Below are positions 1 to 12,089 of a stretch of DNA of 64,000 nt, piece after piece. Within the stretch, counting starts at the first letter, position 1; each line of letters opens with the position of its first letter. Source of the DNA: Favolaschia claudopus (lineage: Eukaryota > Basidiomycota > Agaricomycetes > Agaricales > Mycenaceae); assembly GCA_037176885.1 (NCBI GenBank), contig JAWWNJ010000034.1:992001-1056000 (forward strand), given 5' to 3'. The position numbers were made by a program, and so were the translations under genes. Below the pieces are notes generated by a model, which was not told the DNA's origin, did not search any database, and was given only the letters and a program-made list of their open reading frames with translations.

Positions 1-828
1 ACATACCCTGTAAACGACCAAGTTCGTGAGCTGATTAGTCGTGTTCACATCGAAGACTTTCATGGTGGTCGAAAGTGATGACGTTTTGAAGGCACAAAGC
101 CGATGGCTGCCCCCCGCCGTGGTGTTCCAGTGTACGGTAAAAGCTGAGACATGATGTGAGACGCGAGTTATATCGCTGTCCCGCAGAGTGCCAGAATTAA
201 GAGCCGCTAGGCTCATTGTCATTAGAGTACCACCTGGAGATATAAAGTCACTAATGAAGCCAATACTCCACACCTCAGAACAGCCAAGCTCACCGGCGAG
301 GCACACGAAAAAGTCCTCTTCTGGGAACGCCTCAATCTGTGCCGCGTCGTTACATGCCAAAAGACGCGGCCGAGAATGATCCCTCGTTCCACGATAGATG
401 CCATCCCTGGTCCCGAATATTATGCCATTGTTGTCTTGATTAGCACAAGAAACAAAGATAGTCAGTAGACGGAAGAAACGAGGAAATTGAGAAGAAAGAA
501 ATGAACCTGGGGTGGGATCAGGGACGGCGCACAGGACTTCTCCGAAGCCGCCGTGGGCAACAATAGGCAAGGGACGGCAAACCATTCGTTCAAGGAGAAG
601 ACATTTGCTTCGAGGAGCCCAAGACCGACAGACCAGGTTGCAACTTAGGAGGGTCGGTGTGTGATCGAGATAATCCAGGATTAATTCATAGATCTCCGTG
701 GAGAGCTGCTCTGTGAGAGTTTGAGGGAGAGGAGTAATGGGGCTAGAGCTCGAAGGCGCTGGAATCTGAATCTGAGATCGACGCCAGGGGTTACTTGTAG
801 CTTGCGAAACGAAAGACAGTAGAGGCAT
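1..828 (-). CDS. F-box / CNH-domain protein, 3' part beyond the left edge
   Basis: Partial multi-exon gene read on the reverse strand from the ATG at 828 (MPLLSFVSQ). An F-box-like segment follows at about residues 38-75, with STEIYELILDYLD and CNLVCRSWAPRSKCLLL. After an intron come NNGIIFGTRDGIYRG and IEAFPEEDFFVCLAGE, which resemble the start of a CNH (citron homology) beta-propeller domain as found in Rom2-type proteins. F-box proteins usually recruit substrates to SCF ubiquitin ligases; a CNH domain would provide the protein-binding module. The gene is a close paralogue of 16410..17924, with the same order of segments and similar intron places. The rest of the CNH domain lies outside the window. 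Function is inferred from domain resemblance only. Confidence 0.7.
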   Translation of the reverse strand, partial: MPLLSFVSQATSNPWRRSQIQIPAPSSSSPITPLPQTLTEQLSTEIYELILDYLDHTPTLLSCNLVCRSWAPRSKCLLLERMVCRPLPIVAHGGFGEVLCAVPDPTPGSFLSSQFPRFFRLLTIFVSCANQDNNGIIFGTRDGIYRGTRDHSRPRLLACNDAAQIEAFPEEDFFVCLAGELGCSEVWSIGFISDFISPGGTLMTMSLAALNSGTLRDSDITRVSHHVSAFTVHWNTTAGGSHRLCAFKTSSLSTTMKVFDVNTTNQLTNLVVYRVC

Positions 829-1368
829 GGACGTCGAGTCTGAAGAGCTGTCACGGTAGGATACAAGTACGGGCGGTGTGGCGGTGTCAGAAAAGCTGGG
901 ACTGAGACGACTGCCAAGAACATCGGTCGTGGACCCGTCACCCGTGGTTTGGAACAAGTTGGTCGGGGACCCAGGCAGGATCCTGATGCTTTAAATTCCT
1001 GATACTCTTAGTGAGTATTGGGGGTGCCCGAGGGCACCGGGCACAAGTATAGCGTCTGTCTAGAGACTCCGAGTAGAGAGACTGAAGTCGAGGTTGAGCA
1101 CAAGTACAGTTCGGCCGAATTCGACCGAAGTGATCACATCAGAAGCAGGCCGAAGCTTGGCCGAAGCTCCGAGTTGAGATGCACAGTCAATTTCTCATCT
1201 TCAACCAGCTTCAACCTTGTCGTCCACGATCCTGTCGTCCACGATCCTGACGACGATCCCCTTTGCGTCAGGCCACGTCCACATCTAGGCTTGCGCTCAG
1301 GCAATGAGATCGTCTGTTGGCCAAGGCTCAGTCGCTCAAGTGGTAGTGCTATTGACGGAGATCATTGA
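829..1368. other. Divergent intergenic region between the F-box/CNH gene and the C6 regulator
   Basis: No convincing coding exon is visible. It should hold the promoters of both flanking divergent genes and possibly an upstream exon of the transcription factor, because the first cysteines of that gene follow a good acceptor (CATTCTTCAG at about 1415). Two tandem copies of a 15-base unit, gtcgtccacgatcct, lie at about 1219-1248. Confidence 0.4.
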
Positions 1369-4300
1369 ATGTATCGGTCTGACTCCCTTTCCTTGCCCTT
1401 TCCTTTCATTCTTCAGGCCTGCGCCGAATGCCAGAGGTTCGGCCCATTTCCATGCCTTCTCCCCAAACATACCAGATGCTCTTCCAGACAAAAATCAAAG
1501 TGCGATAAAAGACTGCCATGTGGATCTTGCGGTGAGTGGAGTTTTATCGGTAGACCTTCAAACACTCAGACGGACTAGTTCGCCGGGGATGCGAAAGCAT
1601 TTGTCCTACAGGTGAGCAGTGTTATAGCACTGCCGCCACATTATTTGAAAGCACCCAGGCACATTGCTTTCAATTGGGCGCGGCAAACGGTAGGATATGC
1701 TTTTCTTCTGCTGCGTAGAACGCTCACCGGCAGGGGACAGCTCTGTCATGGCCCACATCCCAGAGCTCAATTCTGTCATCGTCGAAATGAGCCAGCGAAT
1801 ACGTGATCTCGAGAACGCCATTCAATCAAGCGCCCAGACAGCTGCAAACTCGCAGCACGCTCTTTGGTCCAATCCGATTCAATCCACTTCAGTGGGCTCC
1901 ACGCCAGCACCCGAAGGTGATCCTCTTGGCTCCTTCATTGTCAACGAAAAAGGCGAACCTGTCTATTTTGGGCCTGTTGGCGGTGTCGAGGTACGTTTGT
2001 TTTCTTTGTCGTGAAGCGATCATTTATCGAATATGTGGATTTTCAGGTATTACGTTCGGTAAGGCTGACTTCCAGTTCGTTTTTTTTTTAATCTCACCCT
2101 CCTCGTCAAGTACTTCTCCGCATCGAAGCTCGTTTCGCCTGGGCGCGACGGCCTCCTCTTCACTGCGCTCACTGTCTCCTTTCCATTTTCCGGTTCTGAC
2201 ACGCAGACTCGGCCCTGGGATCATAGCCTATCTCTTGACCGCCTCGCTATTTTCCTTCCATCTAGAGACAAGGGCTGGAGCTTATGTTCATCGTATTTCC
2301 GCAACGCAGCCTGGCACGGCACGCCCGTCACTCAAGACGAAGTTGTGGAATTATTCAATCTCGTGTACTCCCACCGCATCGCCACCGTGCATCAAATGGC
2401 CTCTCTTTTTCTTATTTTCGCCATCGGCTCTCTGGTTGATATGGATACTGTGGGCGTCGACAATTCCCCTGACGCAGATTCTTATTTTGGGCTTGCGAGC
2501 GCGGCGTTGAGTATCAAGAACGTGTTTGACGAAGCGCCGGAGGTGGCGACAGTGCAGGCTTTGACACTGTTGGCTAATTATTATACGTACAGTAGCCGGA
2601 GGTTTTCTATTGAGGCGGCATGGCAAACGATTTCAATGGCAAGTAGTTTGGCGCAGAGGGTGAGTATTTTTTGTTTTATTGTTTCGGGCGGAGACCTCAC
2701 TGGACGTTTCAATAGCTCGGTCTACGTATGCACAATAATTCTCTGATGATGGACGTTGATCCAATGGGCGTCACACAGACACCGAAAGTTGCGTTTCGAT
2801 GTTTCCAGCTCCACAAGCTGACCGATGTCGAGTAAGCAACATCATTTGAGACCGAAGCCAATTGATTTGATGCGCAGGCACTTTTCTGGGAACTCTATGC
2901 TTGCGAAAATATATATGTAAGTCGCACACGTGCATTTCCGAACTATCTCTCGCGTTTCTCCTGTCTATTCAAACAAATTCCAGGGTCTCTCGGTGGGCCG
3001 ACCCGTCAGTATCCGCCTTCGTTCAATTAGCTGTGCATTTCCGCCAGAGAATGATCAGGATGAAGTCGATGGCGTTGACTTGGAGCCATTCGTGAAAAGG
3101 TTACCGGGCTGTAAGCTACTTCCTAATTTCATATTCGCGCACAAACTTTTGAATTGATTCTAAATTTTTCTTTAGATCGCGTCGCTCGCTGGAAGTTTGT
3201 CAAAGACATCATGACCCCCGTCATGGAGATCTTCCTGGCAACAAAGCGACCGAGCTATGAAGCTATCCTGGACTTGGATCTTCAAATTCGAAAATATATG
3301 CAGTCCGCCCTCCTTCCCATTGAATCAATGGAGGTGCTCGACTCAGACCCGCCAGTGAAATTTCTTCATCGAGGCATGTTGAGGGCCTGGGTGAATCAAG
3401 GTGCCCCAAGCTTTGAAATTCATCGAACTGCATAACAATACTGCTTTTTTCTGGCAGTTGTCGTATTTATTCACCGAGATTCCTTCATCGAAGCGATGCG
3501 GTCATTTTCTGCCAATCCTCTGCAGAGCCCTTATACAAGCTCTTTCCTGGCGGCATATCGCAGCGCGGCAGAGACGGTAAAGACCAACGAACAAAATTGT
3601 ACGAGATATCCTGAATTGCTTCCAAGATGGTAAGTAGCTTCCAGCAATGACAACATTCTAACCAGCTCTCTATCAGGGGTGGGATTTGGCGAAGTCGTGA
3701 GTTGTCCTTCGATTCCGTTGTATGACTGATTCATTATTTTTAAACTTATAGTGATTGAATCTGCGGTGAGTTCTTCTTTCGCCGCACTGCTGGCTTCTTA
3801 CCTTCTTGAAAAAGATAATCGTCGGGACGGTTGCAATTCGTTTCCCATTGTCCGAACTGGAAACAGAACGACAGTTTTCTCGAGTCATGGCGGAACTGTT
3901 AACGGCGGTAGACATCCTTGACCAATCCGCGCATCACTGCGCGCCAACGCATAACGGATTGGTGCGTCACGTTTTCAGGGGAGCTTTCAACCCTCAAAAC
4001 ATAATCACGACTACAGGGTATTTTGCGATGTGCAATCGAAAAAGCCCTCGCCCTCCACTCACGGCATACAGATCCTGATCCTGAAATGCGGAAACAGAGT
4101 ATTCGGTTTGAAACAATTGATAGGCAACGCTTTCCTGGAATGCTACCGGAGAGTCTTGGCGGTAGGGCGGATACGAGGCGGGATATGGAGAGCGCTGTGG
4201 CGGATCATGATTCACTGCTGCGGGTCGGGGTGGCGGAAGACCTTGAAGCAGAGCAGAGTGAACAGAGTTCGGGTGTCTTGACAGCGGCGCAATCCAACTT

Positions 4301-4553
4301 TCCCGGAGTGGATGGACGGTTCCGTCCTTCAAACCAGACTGCGACTTCCTCATCTTCCTCGACAACGGTGAGATTTGGTATGGCCGGACCAGGATTTAAT
4401 TCGATAGACGACTCTCCGTTCATTCCGGCAGAGCTGGACAGTTTCACAGCTCTTGCCGCATATTCAGATAACCTTTCGCAAAGCACAGGGGTGGGTACTG
4501 AAATGGAGTCGGACGATGCACAATTCTGGGAGAGCTTTTTAAAGGGCTTGTAG
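1369..4553 (+). CDS. Zn2Cys6 fungal-specific transcription factor
   Basis: Multi-exon gene. The binuclear cluster is built from three exons (1369-1436, 1488-1531, 1579-1611): CAECQR, then KSKCDKRLPCGSC, then VRRGCESICPT, giving all six cysteines in canonical spacing. The next exon (1719-1990) gives a heptad-like linker with EMSQRIRDLENAIQ, as in dimerising C6 regulators. Further exons, including LPSRDKGWSLCSSYFRNAAW near 2260-2320 and AIGSLVDMDT near 2420, match the fungal-specific middle-homology region, and the protein ends with QFWESFLKGL. It should be a nuclear DNA-binding regulator of unknown targets. The start is uncertain: the ATG at 1369 is in frame, but a splice acceptor at 1415 allows an upstream first exon. 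More than ten introns are implied. Convergent with the chitin deacetylase. Confidence 0.85.
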
Positions 4554-4962
4554 GGTTGTTGGGTTGAGATATTCAATTTGTGTAGGTATGAGCTGTATCG
4601 TTTGTGACTTGTGTCTGAGTATTACTATTGAGCTGAGTATGTTGACAAATGTGGTCTTCGCAAGGTCTTGGCGCAAATCTTCGACACAGCTTCGCGAAGA
4701 TCCCGACGATCATGCTTTGACGTCACAGTTCGAATCCAATGTTGAACTTTTGGAATCTTGAACCATTTCAAAATGTTCATGTCAAGAAAGCCTCTTATTT
4801 ACATATCACCTACTCATCGATGCAAATGCAAATTCAATGTTTACTTTCAAATCAAGCCGATTCTATATGATATCTACAACTGTAGAAATTTCAACTTGGA
4901 TATCGTCCATGAGGGCGTCAGCACTAGATCATTAAAACAAACCGAACCACGAGATGAACCTC
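4554..4962. other. Convergent 3' intergenic region
   Basis: About 400 bases between the stops of the transcription factor (+) and the chitin deacetylase (-). It is AT-rich and should hold both 3' UTRs. No repeat or gene was seen. Confidence 0.5.
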
Positions 4963-6973
4963 TCAAATCGTCATCGCGCCAACAGCGCCAACCGCCATCC
5001 CAACAACCACCAAACCAACGCTCCTCCCAATCGCCCCACTCGTCCCCGTCGTCCCATTTCCCCCATTCCCACTCTGCGCAACCTTCCCATTGCCTGATGT
5101 GGATTTATTTCCACTGTTCCCGGATGCAGACAATCCAGCAGGCGGGCTCTTGTATGGGAACGTCTGATTCGTGTTCGACTCGCGATACATGTTGTTGGTG
5201 GGAATCTTGGCGCATTGGCCGATGGGTTCGAGCTTTTCCGGAATGGATGAATAGGAATAGGACAAGACGAATTGACAGAGGAACGAACCTTGAACGCAGG
5301 CTGATGGCTCATCGCCGCTTCCAATGTATAGCCTATCGCCAGATCCACAGTGATCTCGTACAAGTCGTGTTGCAGCACGCAGAATCTGTGCGAGCGATGA
5401 GCTTCATAGATTACGACGAAGCACTGAAAGTAGCTCACCCCGTATCCAACGTCGACGCATTTCCCAAAATACTTCCAAACGTCGCAAACGAATCCTGACC
5501 CTTGACGAGCCCGCCGGCGACCATCCAGTCAAATGTGTCGAATGAGAATCCTCCACCGGGAGCTGCGATTTGAGCTCGCTTTAGCAAAAAATAGACATAG
5601 CAACAGTGCACACACCAGCGGCATTAGGCACCCTCGTCCAGATGACAGGTATCATGCCCATCGCCAGCGCGATAGCGCGAACCCGATCATCAATATCACC
5701 GTACGGGGGTCGCATCGTCGTCGGGGTCACGCCCAACACGGACTGAATCGCCTTCCGCGTCCATCCGAGTTCGGCGACAATTTGAGGGGTGGTGAGTGCG
5801 GTGAGATGAGGGTGGGACCAGGTGTGTATGCTTTGAGAATGAACGGGTTAGCAGGTTTGATGGAGGAAACAAGAAAACATCTACCTAATTTCATGCCCCG
5901 CCATGTACTCGTTGATCAGCAATCCGGGCGACCCAATGACGCGGGATCCCACAACGAAAAAGGTGGCCAGCGTCGGGTTTGGTTTCGTAGACGCAAGGTA
6001 TTCGAGGAGGTGGCTACAATTATGCATTAGTCGGTTACTGGGGAGACGGTCAGCACGTACGGCACTGGGAAATATTGTCAATTCTACAAAAACAGGCAGA
6101 TGGACAAGAAAAAACGTACTATATTCGGCGGGCCCATCGTCGAAACTGACACCCCAGGTCATCTTATCAGGGCAGTCGACGATATCGGTGGCGCGGGTGT
6201 AGCCACCACAGGTCCACCACCCTCGGGCGGCGGCGTCAGCGGCGGCAGCTGTGTATGATCATGAGCAGGTGAGTTATGGATTTGGGATAGAATGAAAACA
6301 AAACGGCCGCGGAAAGGAAGGCGGCGATAGAAACATGGAGAGCGGGAACACAGAAAGAATTCTTGGCGCCGCGCCGCCTCAAGGATGAACAGATTTCACA
6401 TGAACTTGGGCGGAGCTACAGCGCGGCGCCGAGAGCCAAGGAAGACGAGCCAGAAAAAAAGGGAGAAGCATGAACGCACCTGTATCGTTAACACACGACC
6501 CATCCACCGTCGGCTTGATATCAGGGATATCCCATCCCTCCAACTCCTTCATCCATTCTTGTACTTGCGGTGTAGCTGTCAATTTAATTTACATCAATCC
6601 TCAGTCTTAACAGAGGGCAAGAAAAGCATCGTAGGGAAGGAAACTTGAAGAACGCACTGGCATCTATAGGCTTATCCATCTCCGGCCACTCTCCGGGTGT
6701 GAACGCCCAAGCAGGATTCGGCAAAGGGGGGGCACCCTTGAAGGGAGGTATGGCGCCAGGGGTTGCGGTAGCGGTCGAGGGGGGGATGGGAGCGGTGGGC
6801 ATTCCGAAGGTGATGCTGGCTAAAGGTGGGACGGTAATTGTGCCCGCTACGACGACGGGCCCGCCGTTACCGGGTCCCTGGCGCTTGTGGTGGTGCGCAC
6901 CATGGTGGTCGTGTGCGACGGCAACGACGGTCAGTAGAGAGAGTACGACGGCTGTATTTTGAAGGTGCTTCAT
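4963..6973 (-). CDS. Chitin deacetylase (carbohydrate esterase family 4), probably GPI-anchored
   Basis: Reverse-strand gene from the ATG at 6973. Residues 1-20 (MKHLQNTAVVLSLLTVVAVA) form a signal peptide, followed by a His-rich stretch and a KR site. Exon 2 (6480-6575) gives PQVQEWMKELEGWDIPDI. The NodB/CE4 catalytic motifs are all present: motif 1 SFDDGP, motif 2 HTWSHP (formed across an intron, IS|IHTWSHP), and motif 3 RPPYGDIDDRVR. These supply the catalytic Asp, the metal-binding Asp-His-His set and the substrate groove. The C-terminus is Ser/Gly/Asn-rich and ends in a hydrophobic segment (GLVVVGMAVGAVGAMTI), as expected of a GPI-anchor signal. The enzyme would convert cell-wall chitin to chitosan at the cell surface. 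About eight introns. Head of the gene faces paralogue A across 1.1 kb. Confidence 0.92.
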
Positions 6974-8097
6974 GGTGAGAGGGTGAGTGAGTGCCTGTGA
7001 GTAAACGAGTGTGTGGGTGGAACGAGGGAATTCGGGGTGAAAGAGGAAGAGGAGAAGAGAGATGTCAACCAACAAACAACAACCGTGACACCAAGCATAT
7101 CTTGGCCACGATTTATCAATTGGCGGCTTCGTCTTGGTTCGATTCCTTCAACTGGCACAGAATGACTTCGACGCATAATACCAATTGAACCCTGGCAATT
7201 CGAATCGAAATGCAACGAGCACTTTGCATTTCCTCCTCCGAGTCTCATCCTCAAGTACCATAGTATGGACGCCATTAAACAAGCCCTCTATTCAATGAGC
7301 GCATGTGCATTGTGTCCTTCCTGATTCTGTTCCCGCTTTTGTATTTCCCTGAAAGTTTCTACCGAAAAAAATCTGATGACTTGAATCTGGCAGATTGCCG
7401 CCACCATTAATATTCCCGTCCTCGTTCCCGACCTCCAAGAAATTCCTATAACTTCATTATCACCCGCAGGAGATGTCTCCCCGCTGCCCCACGCATCGTC
7501 TGCGTAGAGAGGTAGCAACTTGTCTCTACGAGCCCCTATCTTAAAAAAAGCTCGCTTGGCGGTGGCAGTGGAGACGGCGATCATGCTATGACGTTATGCT
7601 AGAGTACCATCTGGCATCGGAAGATAAAAAAATCGCCCTGGATCGCGCTCTCTCGAGGGACTCAAATCCAGCTGAATTGCGAGTGAAGTCGGCGCTCAAC
7701 AACACTGGTGAAGAGGGGAATCGATGACCTCGAAAGAAACGAGACACAGAAATAATATAAAACGTTTATTGTATTTACGGTATCATCTACTTTGTAGACT
7801 GGATTGCACGACCAGACCGGCGGAGTTGCATGCTCGCAATCCTCGAAGCAATACGGGCCACGCAGCTGTCGACTCCTTGACCGTTTGAATAACGAGGGCA
7901 TTCAGACTCGCAGCGTGACACGCTTTCAACGGCGGCAGCGACAGCGTCGATGGACGAGCCGGGCACCACGTACTGCTAGCAATGACGGCCGAGAGCGAGC
8001 TTGTGCCGAGGGTGCTGAGGAACCGAGTGATTGTATACCGATGCCGACCCTCAACCCGCCCCCCTCCCCCTCCGAAAAACGGCGGAGGTACATGCGT
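6974..8097. other. Intergenic region upstream of the chitin deacetylase, with the 3' flank of paralogue A
   Basis: It holds the chitin deacetylase promoter and, at about 7722-7795, a version of the conserved 3' flank of the secreted family (atataaaacgtttattgta; on the reverse strand this gives a polyadenylation-like AATAAA). A 98-codon reverse reading frame at 7288..7584 has no recognisable motif and is not called as a gene. Confidence 0.4.
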
Positions 8098-8906
8098 CTA
8101 CCAGTGCGCAATTTCGGATGCGATCCGTGCGGCACTGGGGGCGCTGTCAGGAACATTGGAGTGGTTCTGCGTGAGCAATCAGCACGACGGACGGCAGGAC
8201 GAGGTTGACTGGGGACATACCGAAAGGACGGGCACAAGAGCCTTCAAAGAGGTTGCGACCCTGTCCGGGACGGGAGTGGGTAGCTGATTGATCGTGTCTT
8301 CGAGAGCCGCGAACACTCCGCCGAGCAAGATAACATCGTCTGTGGCTGTATTGATCGCTGCCTGGGGCTAATAGAGAGAAAACATTCAGCATTTCACCTT
8401 CATCAAGAGCGAAGATGACTTACCAGCATCTCCAATGCCACGACCAGCTCACCCACAAAATGGGGGAGATGGTTTATGCTGTCCTCCGACGGCGTGGTAT
8501 GCGCAGGCGCATCTGCAGCTGCTGAACTCGCCCGCTCCACGTAGTTGCGGCGGAGGAAGGCAATGAGATTGTTTGTGGAATAGCTGACCGCGTTGACCCG
8601 GTTTTCGGTGACCGAGACCAAGTCAGGAGTGGGAGTAGCAGCGGGGGTGTTCGATGAGGTGGTGGAAGAGGCTTGCAGGGCGGAAGACCAATTACGAGAG
8701 GCGGGGTAAGCGAATAGAGCTGCCGTCTGGGGCGCGGCGCGCATGCTTGGGAGAACGGCGGATGTGGTGGGGGCTACCGCCTCGCTAGCAGAAGACGCCG
8801 TGAATGCAGCAGCTGAGGGGATGGCCGCGTCACCCGCAACGACGATAGGGGCGGCGGTTGTCATGTCGAGGATACCGACGAGCGCAAGACAGATACAAGT
8901 CTTCAT
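8098..8906 (-). CDS. Secreted protein of an unrecognised four-member family, paralogue A
   Basis: Three exons: 8424-8906, 8221-8367 and 8098-8166, giving 232 residues. It starts MKTCICLALVGILDMTTAAP, a clear signal peptide. An Ala/Ser/Thr-rich stretch follows, then the family core with YSTNNLIAFLRRNYVERASS, SEDSINHLPHFVGELVVAL and a short end NHSNVPDSAPSAARIASE. Exons 2 and 3 are exactly 147 and 69 bases in all four paralogues. The core looks alpha-helical, and no cysteine pattern, enzyme motif or membrane span was seen. It is the most diverged copy (TEN for TGN, IAHW at the end). A TATAAAA lies about 80 bases upstream. No function can be assigned. Confidence 0.85.
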
Positions 8907-8985
8907 GATAAATTGTGAGGTTTGAGAGTGACAAGTAGGGAGAGGTGTGTTCGTTGTGTAACTTTTGAGAGCGAGTTGCCGCAGG

Positions 8986-8992
8986 TTTTATA
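8986..8992 (-). promoter_or_regulatory. TATA box of secreted paralogue A
   Basis: TATAAAA on the reverse strand, about 80 bases before the ATG at 8906. The same position is kept in paralogues B (20863-20869) and C (28223-28229), while D has TATAGAA (59151-59157). Confidence 0.6.
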
Positions 8993-9006
8993 GAGAGTTC
9001 CCTCCG

Positions 9007-9250
9007 AGACATCGATTCAAGACTTCCGCACTTTTACTCCGAGACCTCCGCAATTTGCGAGACATTGAGCTATTTCCCGTATCTGAGACGTAGTCGAGAC
9101 GAGCCTGGGCAGACCTAGTCTGAATAGGTGCGGTTTCTTCGGAGTCGAAGTCGCGTTAGCGCGGGCGGTACGTTCGTCCAAGATTCAAGAAGTCGCGCCG
9201 CCTGATACAAATTGTCCAAGACTTTTGGCCGGTGATACGGGGACTTGTTC
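9007..9250. repeat. Upstream block shared in inverted form with the region before paralogue B
   Basis: The stretch gacattgagctatttcccg through gcctgggcagacctagtctg to about 9180 recurs as its reverse complement at about 20680-20850, in front of paralogue B. A second piece at about 9193-9240, with gcctgatacaaattgtccaa, recurs inverted near 18715-18757. This suggests that A and B were copied with their promoters, and that the upstream DNA was later rearranged. Confidence 0.6.
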
Positions 9251-9567
9251 TTGGAGTAGCTGGGAGCAACCTCAGCCTCGGGTACGCAGAAATGGGTAGC
9301 AGCCTTGGTAGTACTAGCGGACGTTCGTCGTTCTTCATTGTGGTGGCTTGACAATAGAGGACTTAGCACAGCATTGTGATTCGAATATTTCTGAGATTCT
9401 TTCGGGACTCGTTCTTTTCGAAATCATGATTCATTCAAGATACATTACACGCATACAAAACAAGAACAAGACGAAGCAGCAAAGCCTCGCAAAAGAGACA
9501 GATAGACAGAATGGGTTGAAAAGAGAAGAAAGAAAAAGCGAAAAAAAGGGAGAGGAAGGTTGTCACC

Positions 9568-11337
9568 TCAACTGCCCATCTCATCGACGTCCCCCTCCGC
9601 ATCCGCATCATCGTCCATCTCCTCAACCTCCTCATCGCCATCTTCCTCCGACTCGTCTTCATCCTCCTCCTCCTCATCGCTTTCACTCTCACTCTCATTG
9701 AACGTCAACGAGATAAACTCATCTCCCATCTCCGCCTCTTTCCCTCCCTCCTCCTTCTCCACAGTCACTTTATCCGTTGTCGTCGTCGTCGCAGCCGTCG
9801 CTGTTGGGGATGTCGTCACCGCCGTCGTCTTCGCCCTCTTCCCAGCAGCCCTGATAACATGCGGCAACCTACACCCCTTCCTCTCACACGTCCCCTTCTC
9901 CGCGAAATCCGGACACTCCCTCACATGCTGCTCCGGACACTCGATCCCTAGCTTACAATACCCCAACACCGCAAAGTTGCGGCAGATCGGCGCCTGTGCG
10001 TGCGCGGGCCCAAGATTGACATGCGGAAAGGGGCAGGCGGCGCGGGTGCACGAGCCTACGGTGTGTCAGCGAAAGCCATGCAAAAAGAATGAAGCACACA
10101 CCCGCGAGGAAATGCGTGCAAAGCGGAACCCTCTCCGGGGTCGGATCGTGCGATAGCGCACATTGGTCGGCGGGGAGCGGGCAAGAACCAGATAAGAACG
10201 GCCAGCAGATGGCGGTGGTGGCGGGGTCGTGGGTGTACGGGCAGGTGAGCCCGCGGGTGCAGGTGCCCGTGGTCGAGAAGCGTGGGCACGGTTTGTCGGA
10301 TTTTTTGAATTTGTTGGCGCGGCTGTGGAAAGTGTCATGAGGGGAAGCAGAACAAGAAAGGACGGCGGACGAGGTGTAGGGGCGACGAGTGTTGGTGAGG
10401 GTCATGTTGACGGGGCCGGGGCGGATGCGGCCTCTGCCTCGACCTCTGCCGCGGCCGCGTAGGATCGATTTGGGCTTGTAAAGTCGGGGCGGTGCATGGG
10501 GGCGTTGAGGACCTGTAGAAGTTGCAGGCTTGGCTGTCGATGTCGATGTTGAGGGCTTCGGCTTTGGCACTGGTGGCATGTATCAGTACGTCGATCGGAA
10601 TAACATGGATTCTTGGGGTTTGACCGCCGACAGCTGCTTTGAGAACGAGAGACCGCGAGTTCGGTCGTGGAGCTGAAGAACCTCAGATTGCCGTTCTCCA
10701 ACTCTGAAGGTGGCACGAACTGAGCTCTCTTGTTTTCCAGCTGCTGTGGAAACGATAGACAGTGATTATGCTTGCAAGCGTTGGACAACGGTGATCCCGA
10801 GGAGTAAAGCTCTTCATCCACGGCCGAGCGCAGCTCGAAATTGAAGATGTCTCTTGTTTTCCAAACAGCCGGAATCCGAAATCGATTTGACGAGCTTATA
10901 CGATTCGACAGGTTTGAGTTAGGCTCGCCCCCAGAAATCAACTCTCGCCTGCTATTCCCACCCCAGAATCCATGTTTTGAAGACAAAAAACGCACCATCT
11001 TTGCGAACGAGCGAACGAGACGATGACTCGAAGGCTACGCCATTCAAGACAACTTGCTTTACCTCTGGCACAGCGGTTGGTGGCCTTGAAGACGAAGTGG
11101 ACGATGGTGGCCGGATATACTTATTTGAAGGGGGCTTGTAGTTCGGGTTGACGTACTTGCTGCTGCGAGGTGGCCAAGATGGGTTGGTTGGTGGTTGGTA
11201 ACGCGTTGTTGGTGGGTTGGACTTGTGTTGACTGATAGAAGCTGAGATTCGTCTGAGCATAGTGTATCCAAATAGTGTAGCGGCGTACCTGTGAGTCTTG
11301 CTATTTCGCTTTTTAGCTGGGCGGCGTCGGTGGCCAT
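9568..11337 (-). CDS. CCCH zinc-finger protein, ZC3H3 / Red5 type
   Basis: Four exons (11289-11337, 10996-11241, 10102-10569, 9568-10055) keep the frame and give 416 residues. The N-terminus is MATDAAQLKSEIARLT, a short coiled-coil, and is followed by a Pro/Ser/Arg-rich linker with VLNGVAFESS and an RG-rich patch. Five tandem CCCH fingers follow in the second half: CPRFSTTGTCTRGLTCPYTH, then fingers in ICWPFLSGSCPL, CTHFLAGSCTRAACPFPH, CRNFAVLGYCKLGIECPEQH and CPDFAEKGTCERKGCRLPH. The C-terminus is a long Glu/Asp-rich acidic tail. This order matches the nuclear RNA-binding ZC3H3 family, linked to poly(A) tail and RNA-surveillance functions (Red5 in fission yeast). Intron 2 is about 430 bases, long for this genome, so a further exon cannot be excluded. 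Exon 4 overlaps strong low-complexity sequence. Confidence 0.9.
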
Positions 11338-12089
11338 GGTGGTAGGAAGAGAGCGCGGGTAGGCGTGACCAAGGCGTGACAAGTGCGCATTCAGCTCACG
11401 TAACGTATTGACTCGACTCTAACTCTCCGAATCCCAGCGCTTTGTTCTCCCCTGCGTAAGACTCGGACGGGACTAGGTCTTGCCAGGCTTCTATGAATTC
11501 TATGGTTCAGTGGTGTGCCTGCATTTTGAAAGGTTCAATGGCACCCTATTTTAATGCCGGTGTCACCTGAAAAAGCAATGAAAAAGTCGAATGCAGAAAC
11601 TCTCAAGTAAAAATCTCGAGTTGAAACTGCTATGGCATCCGAAGGGGCAGGAGTCGGCGGATTACCCCACATATTTGGCACCCCTCACATTGTTGATCTG
11701 GGCAATCGAGATTTTTTCTGGACAAACTTGTTTTCGTTCAATTTGAAGTCAATCAACCGACGTCTCAAGTCAAAATTCAGCTTGAAAGGATTTTGAGCAT
11801 TGAAATACCGTTGTCGTCATTCGAGGTAGTGAATTCCTTACTCCGCAGAGAACCCCTAATATTCGATTGACTGACTTGGTTCCCAGACCACATTTCATTG
11901 CCCCTGCCCTCAACTCCCCTTCACATCTTTATAATTACGCAAAAATCATGCTGCTTGAACGATAAGTCACTCACCCCGCGCAAAAGCACAAGTGTATATC
12001 AAGACAATCCCTAGATTCCCCTGTGTTCAGACTCAATTCTGGGCTGTGAACCCTGTTCAACGTTCCTATCCGCTCTTTCTCCCCACTTC
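11338..12089. other. Divergent intergenic region, ZC3H3-like / GT61
   Basis: About 750 bases holding the two promoters. No coding exon, repeat or RNA gene was recognised. Confidence 0.5.

Noticed and set aside
1803..2510. A 235-codon forward frame within the transcription factor
   Set aside because: It crosses introns in the wrong frame; the family-like residues (LPSRDKGWSLC) are in another frame.
7288..7584. A 98-codon reverse frame between the chitin deacetylase and paralogue A
   Set aside because: No motif, no splice context and no paralogue, so it cannot be told from chance.
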